This document shows, one piece after another, positions 6,880-12,453 of a stretch of DNA of 12,453 nt (within the stretch, counting starts at the first letter, position 1; each line of letters starts with the position of its first letter). The DNA lies in contig JALOPY010000019.1 in assembly GCA_025453735.1 (NCBI GenBank), positions 1 through 12,453 on the forward strand. The letters are read 5' to 3'. The notes under the pieces were generated by a model that was not told where the DNA came from, did no database searches, and saw only the letters and a program-made list of their open reading frames with translations. Made by a program: the position numbers and the translations under genes. The stretch is from a bacterium. GTDB taxonomy: Bacteria > Zhuqueibacterota > Zhuqueibacteria > Thermofontimicrobiales > Thermofontimicrobiaceae.

Positions 6880-8874
6880 ATGGCAGGAAAGAAGAAATCA
6901 CAACCTTCAAAGCGAAGGCAGGAGTCTAAGGGGAATTTTCATAAAAAAGATCGATCAGTACCATTTTTTCTGCTCTGGGGGTTTGTTATTGCTTACATTG
7001 TCATTTTTAGCTATTTGGGCATTGTGCGCTATGAAAGTTATAATTCCAGCGCGTACGACCTCGGCATCATGATCCAGGTAATCTGGAATACCGGTCACGG
7101 CTATTTTTTGCAGGATAGCATCAACATGGGCTATCCCATGACCCGCTTCTGGATGGCGCATTGGGAATTCATTTTCATATTGATTGCGTTTGTCTATCGA
7201 CTTATCTCACATCCTTATACGATTATTATTTTGCAGACCCTGGTCGTCGGGCTCGGAGCCGTTCCGCTTTATTGGCTGGCAAAGGAGCAGATTCATGATA
7301 AGTCAACCGCGGTGACTTTTGCATTTGCCTATCTCATGTATCCCGCTATTCAAAATGCCAACCTGGCAGATGTGCATGGGATTGTTTTTGCTGCTCCATT
7401 ATTGATTTATGCGTTTTATTTCATGATAAAGAAGAACTATAAAATGTTTTATCTGTTTGGCTTTCTTGCGCTGATCTGCCGGGAAGATGTCGCGCTGCTA
7501 TTGGTGATGATGGGAATTTACCTGTTCCTTTTTCAAAAGGATCGAAAACATGGGTTGGTTACTGCAATTATCAGTGGCGTGTATTTTTTGATCTGGTTTC
7601 AGCGAATGAAAATCCGTTCGATTCTTGGCTTGCCTGAATTCGAGATCATGCCTGGCGCGGAAACCCATTGGAGCCATTGGGGAAATCTCAGCGAAGACCC
7701 GGCATATTTTATCGAGTTCTTTGCCAGGAAATATAATATCTGGTATTTTGTTTATATTTTTGCGCCCGTTGTTTTCATCAGTTTCATCGAATGGAAGATT
7801 TTATTGATTGCAACGCCGATCTTTTTGATCAACTTGTCGAGCAATTATTATTACACCCATGATGTCGAACATTATTACAGCGCCATCATCGCGCCATTCG
7901 TGTTCATTTCAGCGATCTATGCCACGGCTAAAATTTACGAATTCTTTCGGGTGAAATTTAAGGGCAGGTTCAAAGAACGCGCGGTGCGGGAAAATGTTTT
8001 TTCCACAATATCTTCCCTGGTTTTCGTGCTTGCGATTGTTTTTTTCTTTGTCAAATCCAATGCGCTGGATATCAGGAAATGGAAGATTACGGATCATCAC
8101 CGTGCGATAAACGCTATGATCAAGAAAATCCCGCAAGATGCGAGCTTGACCGCGGAGAATCGATTGGTACTCCACGCTGCGGAACGCCGAGAAATTTATG
8201 TTTTCAATGATAATATCGGCAAGGTCGATTACATCCTCTGGGACTTCTACGCTCCTTCGGTCCGAATTGTCAATCGCTCAGCTTTTGATTCCCCATATTT
8301 CTGGCCCGATTGCGATTCGATTCGTGATGTTTTAAAACGAAAAGATTATGGCATCATCGAATATGATGATGGCGTTTGTATCTTCAAAAAAGGAGCAGAC
8401 TACGAGAATGGATTGAGGGAATTAGCCATTGATGTCGGAACCGCGATCGAAAACTATTCAAAAAAAGAAGTAGCACCGTCAATTGAATTTCTCGGTTATA
8501 ACGAATTCCCACTATTAAAAACCTTTGCCCCGATCAAGAATAGCGAGGCTATCGAGTGGAAATACGCTGTGCATTTCACCAGTTTTTGGAGTATCAAGGA
8601 TTCCGTGAAAAACACTATCCCGGTGTTTTTTAAATATCAAATGAAAGATAAAAGCTACTTTCAAAAACATGAGCCGATCTTTGGTGTATTTCCAATCACG
8701 CGCTGGCAGCCGAATGAAATAATAAAAGACGAGATTTTCTGGGAGATTCCCCGCGACGCCGTTGCTGGCAATTATGAAGTCTCTGTCGCTTTCACCGATC
8801 AGATTGAAGAAAAATTAGACCAGGTTCATTTTACGAGATTATTCGACCTAACAATTGAAAATTTGGAGAAATAG
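6880..8874 (+). CDS. DUF2079-type polytopic membrane protein, GT-C-like, with C-terminal soluble domain
   Basis: A 664-residue membrane protein. A Lys/Arg-rich cytoplasmic N-terminus (1-26) precedes a first helix at ~28-48. A short non-cytoplasmic loop follows, with Tyr59-Asp60-Leu-Gly, which resembles the acidic loop of GT-C enzymes. Helices continue to about residue 395. An internal CREDVALL segment (200-207) and a His-rich region around 165 and 345 are typical of DUF2079 as I know it. Residues ~400-664 form a soluble part, whose last ~120 residues look like beta-strands and may be a sandwich domain. The likely role is transfer of a sugar from a polyprenyl-phosphate donor on the outer face, by analogy with other GT-C proteins; this is not proven for DUF2079. 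GAGGG (6869-6873) overlaps the upstream stop and serves the ATG. The next gene starts immediately after its stop. Confidence 0.85.
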   Translation: MAGKKKSQPSKRRQESKGNFHKKDRSVPFFLLWGFVIAYIVIFSYLGIVRYESYNSSAYDLGIMIQVIWNTGHGYFLQDSINMGYPMTRFWMAHWEFIFILIAFVYRLISHPYTIIILQTLVVGLGAVPLYWLAKEQIHDKSTAVTFAFAYLMYPAIQNANLADVHGIVFAAPLLIYAFYFMIKKNYKMFYLFGFLALICREDVALLLVMMGIYLFLFQKDRKHGLVTAIISGVYFLIWFQRMKIRSILGLPEFEIMPGAETHWSHWGNLSEDPAYFIEFFARKYNIWYFVYIFAPVVFISFIEWKILLIATPIFLINLSSNYYYTHDVEHYYSAIIAPFVFISAIYATAKIYEFFRVKFKGRFKERAVRENVFSTISSLVFVLAIVFFFVKSNALDIRKWKITDHHRAINAMIKKIPQDASLTAENRLVLHAAERREIYVFNDNIGKVDYILWDFYAPSVRIVNRSAFDSPYFWPDCDSIRDVLKRKDYGIIEYDDGVCIFKKGADYENGLRELAIDVGTAIENYSKKEVAPSIEFLGYNEFPLLKTFAPIKNSEAIEWKYAVHFTSFWSIKDSVKNTIPVFFKYQMKDKSYFQKHEPIFGVFPITRWQPNEIIKDEIFWEIPRDAVAGNYEVSVAFTDQIEEKLDQVHFTRLFDLTIENLEK

Positions 8875-10014
8875 ATGGTACAATGGAAGATTCCCTTATT
8901 CGACAGTGATTTCGGTCAGGAAGAAATTGATGCGGTGACAAAAGTGCTCCAATCTCGCTGGTTAACCATGGGAGAATTAACGCACCAGTTTGAAACACAA
9001 TTCTGTAATTATATCAACGTGAAACACGCTTTTGCGGTTTCCAATGGAACGACCGCGCTGCATCTGGCAAATGTTGTCCTGGAAATAGGCGCTGGTGATG
9101 AAGTTATTGTTCCTTCATTTACTTTTATTGCTTCAGTGAATTCGATTATTTACACTGGCGCCACTCCGATTTTTGCCGACGTTGCGAGTGAAAACGATTT
9201 AACGATTTCTCCCCAGGATATCGAAAGAAAAATTTCAAATAAAACGAAAGCGATTTTGGTCGTTCATTATGGCGGTTACCCGTGTCAGATGGAAGCAATT
9301 ATGTCGCTGGCGCGAAAGCACAATCTCCTTGTGATCGAAGATGTTGCTCATGCGCCAGGCGCTGAATTAAATGGGACATCATGTGGTAGCTTTGGTGATT
9401 GTGGCTGCTTTAGCTTTTTTTCCAATAAAAATTTATCGACTGGCGAGGGCGGCATGCTTGTCACCAATCGAGATGATCTCTCCGCCAGAATTAAGCTCCT
9501 CCGGTCCCATGGTATGACCTCATTAACTTTTGATCGTTATAAAGGTCACTCCTATTCGTATGATGTTGTGGACCTGGGATATAATTATCGACCCACCGAA
9601 ATTGGTTCTGCGTTGGGCATCGTTCAACTGAACAAGTTAGCAATGAAAAATAAACGAAGAAAAGAATTAGTTGAATATTATCAAACTAAATTAGCTGATT
9701 TAGATGGCATTAGCATTCCCTTTATCAATCACCCCGGAATTTCGACTTATCATATTTTTCCCATTCTTCTCAATCCAGAGATAGATCGAAATCGATTTAT
9801 GGAATTTTTAAAACAGAATGGTATCCAGACCAGCATCCATTATCCCCCTGCTCATCGATTTACCTATCATAAAAAATATCTTCAACCGAAACACAGCTTG
9901 CCTGTCACAGAAGATATCGCCCGAAGAGAGGTCACACTACCCCTATATCCCGATCTCAAATTTGAGGAAATTGATTACATTGCCGAAGTGATTAAAAATT
10001 TTGCAGCAAGATAA
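8875..10014 (+). CDS. DegT/DnrJ/EryC1-family sugar aminotransferase
   Basis: A 379-residue PLP-dependent fold type I aminotransferase, the normal length for the DegT family. It converts a keto group on a nucleotide sugar to an amine, usually with glutamate as donor. Visible residues are SNGTTALH (57-64) for cofactor phosphate binding, Glu155-Asp156 in the pyridine-binding strand, and the probable PLP lysine Lys185 in FFSNKNLSTGEGG (181-193). GYNYRPTEIGSALG (235-248) is also typical. GGAG at 8865-8868 is 6 bases from the ATG, which abuts the stop of the DUF2079 gene. In this operon it most likely aminates the 4-keto sugar made by the LegB-like enzyme. It is not clearly LegC, and a perosamine- or 4-amino-dideoxyhexose-type product is equally possible. 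It is the last gene of the compact operon; no terminator is visible after it. Confidence 0.92.
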   Translation: MVQWKIPLFDSDFGQEEIDAVTKVLQSRWLTMGELTHQFETQFCNYINVKHAFAVSNGTTALHLANVVLEIGAGDEVIVPSFTFIASVNSIIYTGATPIFADVASENDLTISPQDIERKISNKTKAILVVHYGGYPCQMEAIMSLARKHNLLVIEDVAHAPGAELNGTSCGSFGDCGCFSFFSNKNLSTGEGGMLVTNRDDLSARIKLLRSHGMTSLTFDRYKGHSYSYDVVDLGYNYRPTEIGSALGIVQLNKLAMKNKRRKELVEYYQTKLADLDGISIPFINHPGISTYHIFPILLNPEIDRNRFMEFLKQNGIQTSIHYPPAHRFTYHKKYLQPKHSLPVTEDIARREVTLPLYPDLKFEEIDYIAEVIKNFAAR

Positions 10015-10032
10015 CTCAAAATTAATTACAGA

Positions 10033-10049
10033 TTGGCATTGAATTTGCT
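10033..10049 (+). promoter_or_regulatory. Putative sigma-54 (-24/-12) promoter
   Basis: TTGGCATTGAATTTGCT has the GG (10035-10036) and GC (10047-10048) dinucleotides separated by exactly 10 bases. It matches the sigma-54 consensus TGGCAC-N5-TTGC except for T instead of C after TGGCA. Transcription would start near 10060, giving a leader of roughly 300 bases before the GT4 gene at 10364. Sigma-54 promoters need an enhancer-binding activator; no binding site for one was recognised. Confidence 0.6.
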
Positions 10050-10122
10050 ATTTCCTGCATCCAACGAGGTGGAGATAGTAAAAATTAAAAAAGTGCAATA
10101 ACATCGATATGAGGATTGTACC

Positions 10123-10170
10123 ATGAGTGCGTTGTTTTTCGGCGATGACCGTCAAGTTAGGGCATATTGA
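10123..10170 (+). CDS. Possible 15-residue leader peptide (very uncertain)
   Basis: An ATG at 10123 opens a 15-codon frame (MSALFFGDDRQVRAY), preceded by GAGG at 10111-10114 with 8-base spacing. It also overlaps the stop of a five-codon frame (MRIVP, 10109-10126) in an ATGA arrangement. It lies ~60 bases downstream of the predicted sigma-54 start site, so it would be on the transcript. Frames this short occur by chance, and there is no family to compare with. It may be a leader peptide, a gene remnant or nothing. Confidence 0.15.
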   Translation: MSALFFGDDRQVRAY

Positions 10171-10304
10171 CTTCGTGCGATACACATGAAATCCATAAAG
10201 CTCTGCCTAAGCAGATCGAATGAATTACTCCCCATTAAAGCTGAGATCGCACTCTGTTCTCCACACATTTTAGCGCACAAGGGCTTGGCGAAATAAATCG
10301 ACTC

Positions 10305-10329
10305 TTTCAAAGGCTGCAAACCTTTGAAA
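10305..10329. repeat. Perfect 9-bp hairpin upstream of the GT4 gene
   Basis: TTTCAAAGG (10305-10313) pairs perfectly with CCTTTGAAA (10321-10329) across a 7-base loop. It ends 25 bases before the GAGG ribosome site. The stem is AT-rich and is followed by AT-rich, not T-only, sequence, so terminator activity is doubtful. It may be a palindromic intergenic repeat or a leader hairpin. Confidence 0.6.
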
Positions 10330-10354
10330 AGATAATTATAAAATTTTATGCAAC

Positions 10355-10358
10355 GAGG
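10355..10358 (+). promoter_or_regulatory. Ribosome binding site fixing a GTG start
   Basis: GAGG lies 5 bases before the GTG at 10364. It supports this GTG as the start, because translation from there gives Lys-Lys-Ile-Leu-Ile, the expected first strand of a GT-B fold. Confidence 0.7.
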
Positions 10359-10363
10359 CGTTA

Positions 10364-11584
10364 GTGAAAAAAATTCTTATAACGACCAGTACCTTTCCTC
10401 GCTGGAAAGGCGATAGCGAACCGCCATTTATCTCGGATATGGCGCAAGCACTTTCCCGCTATTTCAAAGTTTTTGTACTGGCTCCTCATGACAAAGGCGC
10501 TCAGAAAAAGGAACGCTGGGGAGAAGTTGAGATCAGGCGATTTTCCTATTTTCTACCCTACAAATGTCAGCGTTTATGTTACAGCGGCGGTATCTTTGCC
10601 AACCTTTTGAAAAATAAGCTGAATTATTTTTTAATTCCATTCCTGTTTTTATTTGAGATGATTGCAGTGATTCGATTGATAAAGAAGGAAAATATTGATC
10701 TGCTTTATGCCAATTTTATTTTACCTCAGGGTTTTGTCGGAGCGATGGTGAAACGATTCATCAAAGTTCCTGTCGTGGTCAATGCCTTGGGAGGTGATGT
10801 CGGAATCACCAATCCAGCTTTGCGATATTTTGTGAAATATAGCATAAAACGAGCCGATCATGTTGTGGCGTTGACTTCTGCCCTGCGAGATGAGATACTT
10901 AAAATGAATGTCGGAAAAATTGATATTACTATCATGCCTTTGGGCGTTTACTCCGATTTGTTCAATCCTGGTTTTCGGGATGAAAAAATCAGGCAACAAT
11001 ACGTGTCAAACAATGATCCATTATTGCTCTTTGTCGGACGGCTGGTCGAAAAAAAAGGCGTGGCGTATCTAATAAACGCATTTCCAGAAGTGCTGAAAAA
11101 ATTTGATAAGTCCAGGCTGTTAATTATTGGAAATGGCTTATTAGCAAGTGATCTGAAAAAATTAGTTCAAGAATTGAATATAACAGATAGCGTCTATTTT
11201 AAAGGCGATATTGACAACAAAAAGCTTCCGCAATATTATGCATCCGCAGATATTTTTATCGGTCCTTCGGTGATTCCAAAAAGCGGCGACCTGGAAGGAC
11301 AGGGCGTGGTTTTTTTAGAAGCAATGGCTTCAGGCTGCTGCACCATAGGAACGAATATTGGCGGCATTCCCATGAGCGTAGTTCATGAGAAGAGTGGCTT
11401 ATTAGTCGAACAGAAGAATTCGCAACAGATCAGCCAGGCAGTGATCCGGATTCTGGAAGATTCAAACTTGCGGAATAGATTGCAACAAGACGGACGGAAC
11501 TATGTGGTCAACAATTTCGATTGGCAGGTTATTGCCCGACGCTATCAAGATTTGTTTGAGAATTTTATCGAGCAGCATCGATGA
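10364..11584 (+). CDS. Family 4 glycosyltransferase (GTG start)
   Basis: A 406-residue GT4 enzyme with a GT-B fold. The N-terminal domain opens with KKILITTSTFPRWKGD (2-17), typical of exopolysaccharide GT4 enzymes, and has an acceptor-side NALGGDVG segment (140-147). The donor domain carries FVGRLVEKKG (223-232, with Arg226 and Lys230 or Lys231 at the phosphate site). Its E-X7-E motif has Glu311 and Glu319, followed by a glycine-rich NIGGIP loop (331-336). A hydrophobic stretch at ~89-104 is probably a membrane-association helix of the acceptor domain. It is only distantly related to the GT4 enzyme at 5782. The gene begins a new unit after a 349-base gap with a sigma-54-type promoter, and its stop overlaps the next start by 4 bases. 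Specificity is unknown. Confidence 0.93.
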   Translation: MKKILITTSTFPRWKGDSEPPFISDMAQALSRYFKVFVLAPHDKGAQKKERWGEVEIRRFSYFLPYKCQRLCYSGGIFANLLKNKLNYFLIPFLFLFEMIAVIRLIKKENIDLLYANFILPQGFVGAMVKRFIKVPVVVNALGGDVGITNPALRYFVKYSIKRADHVVALTSALRDEILKMNVGKIDITIMPLGVYSDLFNPGFRDEKIRQQYVSNNDPLLLFVGRLVEKKGVAYLINAFPEVLKKFDKSRLLIIGNGLLASDLKKLVQELNITDSVYFKGDIDNKKLPQYYASADIFIGPSVIPKSGDLEGQGVVFLEAMASGCCTIGTNIGGIPMSVVHEKSGLLVEQKNSQQISQAVIRILEDSNLRNRLQQDGRNYVVNNFDWQVIARRYQDLFENFIEQHR

Positions 11585-12453
11585 GAATTTCTCGACTAAC
11601 ACCAGAAGGATTGGATCAATTTATAAAGTTCAATCAAGCGATTGATCCGACCAGAGACGATTTCGTCGAGCGATTTCAATTTCAAGTCCTGGAAAATCCA
11701 TTATTAGAAGATAAGGCAATGCCCAATATTCTGGTTTCTTATGATGAAAATGGACAAATTGTTGGACAGCATTTGCACAATCCATTTGAATATTATTTTA
11801 AAGGGAAACAATTAAAAGGTTTTTATGGCTTCGATTTTTTTGTGACGGAAAATTATCGCGGCAAAGGGATCGGCTCAGCCATCGCCAGGCAAGCCAATAT
11901 AGAGTTCAATCCACATTTTGGAGTGGGAGTATCTGATGCTTCCCAGCGAATTCAGTTGTCGCTGGGGAATCAGATCATTGGCTATCTTTTCACCTATCTA
12001 TGGATACGAAATTGGCTCAGCCCGATTAAATTTGGAATGAATCAACTTTTCAAGCAAAAACCTGACAAGCGCTCTTTCCGCTGTTATAAATCGAATTTTC
12101 CCAACAAAATCAGCGTTGGTGATTTCCAGTTCCACCTGGTTGAAACTTTGGAGCAGTGGGATTGCGAAAACTGGAATAAGGATGTTTTAGAATTTTCGCG
12201 CTCATTGAATTTTATTAATTGGCGATTTTTGAGCCAGGAAAATAAATATTTTTTTTATCTATTAACTGGATCCAAAGCAGAAGCTTATTTTGTAGTCAGA
12301 AAAATCTTCGCCAGAGGTCTGAACCTGCTGGCGCTGGTTGATTATCGAGTCCCTGAGATGGACGAGAAGAAATTTAAAGCAATTTTATTTGCGACTCAAC
12401 AATTGGCAAAATTAGGGGGATATGATGGAATTTTCACCATGAGCTCCTTTCAC
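11581..12453 (+). CDS. GNAT-family acyltransferase, 3' end outside window
   Basis: An open frame of 291 codons starts at the ATG of an ATGA overlap with the GT4 gene and runs off the right edge. The acetyl-CoA-binding motif of GNAT enzymes is clear: YRGKGIGSA at residues 92-100, fitting Arg-X-X-Gly-X-Gly, preceded by a FFVTE strand (86-90). A Gly-Val-Gly-Val-Ser segment follows near 114-118, then a tail with many aromatic residues. At more than 291 residues it is longer than a minimal ~150-residue GNAT domain, so a second domain follows. Coupling to a glycosyltransferase suggests N-acylation of an amino sugar or of a glycan intermediate, possibly the amino sugar made by the upstream operon. 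The substrate is not deducible. Confidence 0.85.
   Translation, partial: MRISRLTPEGLDQFIKFNQAIDPTRDDFVERFQFQVLENPLLEDKAMPNILVSYDENGQIVGQHLHNPFEYYFKGKQLKGFYGFDFFVTENYRGKGIGSAIARQANIEFNPHFGVGVSDASQRIQLSLGNQIIGYLFTYLWIRNWLSPIKFGMNQLFKQKPDKRSFRCYKSNFPNKISVGDFQFHLVETLEQWDCENWNKDVLEFSRSLNFINWRFLSQENKYFFYLLTGSKAEAYFVVRKIFARGLNLLALVDYRVPEMDEKKFKAILFATQQLAKLGGYDGIFTMSSFH

Larger units (their letters stand above)
10015..10363. other. 349-base non-coding gap before the second GT4 gene
   Basis: No recognisable protein-coding gene fills this stretch. It contains, in order, a sigma-54-type promoter match (10033-10049), a GGTGGAG ribosome-site-like sequence (10069-10074) with no good start codon after it, and two overlapping minute reading frames of 5 and 15 codons (10109-10170). 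After those come a small hairpin TCTGC/GCAGA (10202-10206 with 10211-10215), a perfect 9-bp hairpin (10305-10329) and the GAGG site of the next gene. It could be a long leader, or the decayed remains of an earlier gene or insertion. Confidence 0.6.

Noticed and set aside
10062..10069. CAACGAGG occurring again at 10351-10358, suggesting a duplicated gene start
   Set aside because: Only eight bases match exactly, part of that is a ribosome site, and no coding similarity follows the upstream copy.
10130..10300. Possible insertion-sequence remnant in the 349-base gap
   Set aside because: No paired terminal inverted repeats, target duplication or transposase fragment could be identified.
10357..10364. 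GGCGTTAG resembling the ops element (GGCGGTAG) of RfaH-controlled polysaccharide operons
   Set aside because: It has one mismatch in eight bases, sits on the ribosome site and start codon itself, and RfaH/ops control is known mainly from enterobacteria.

Overview
The window is part of a surface-polysaccharide or glycan assembly locus. All recognisable genes lie on the + strand: three membrane-anchored family 2 glycosyltransferases (GT2), two GT4 glycosyltransferases, three sugar-nucleotide enzymes (a LegB-type dehydratase, a nucleotidyltransferase and a DegT-type aminotransferase), two polytopic membrane proteins (a UPF0104/LPG-synthase-TM protein and a DUF2079/GT-C-like protein) and a GNAT acyltransferase. 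There are no rRNA or tRNA genes, CRISPR arrays or intact mobile elements. The moderate AT content, GAGG/GGAG ribosome sites, ATG/GTG starts, a -24/-12 (sigma-54) promoter match and short palindromic or tandem repeats in the gaps fit an uncultured bacterium. A Calditrichota/KSB1-like or other FCB-group origin is a guess that the sequence alone cannot settle.

Layout. Positions 1-2940 hold three consecutive GT2 genes: the 3' end of one cut by the window edge, a full-length one with degraded catalytic motifs, and an intact one. They are separated by gaps of 178 and 186 bases, each carrying its own repeat structure. A 104-base gap with two period-8 arrays leads into a compact run at 3045-10014: legB-like dehydratase, nucleotidyltransferase, UPF0104 protein, GT4, DUF2079 protein and aminotransferase, with intergenic spacing of 0-22 bases, almost certainly one operon. 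A 349-base gap (10015-10363) has a strong sigma-54-type promoter match and a perfect 9-bp hairpin. It precedes a second unit of a GT4 gene overlapping a GNAT gene (ATGA junction) that runs off the right edge.

How the genes may work together (inference). The nucleotidyltransferase, dehydratase and aminotransferase would make a nucleotide-activated 4-amino-4,6-dideoxy sugar, and a GNAT enzyme could acylate it. The GT4 enzymes would add sugars on the cytoplasmic side. The GT2 enzymes resemble polyprenyl-phosphate glycosyltransferases, which supply lipid-linked sugars. The DUF2079 protein is a candidate GT-C enzyme that uses such donors on the outer face, and the UPF0104 protein is a candidate membrane accessory or transporter. 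The most notable points are the GT2 paralogue that has lost its DXD motif, the sigma-54 promoter before the second unit, the pair of 8-bp tandem arrays, and a LegB cassette fragment without the nonulosonate genes.
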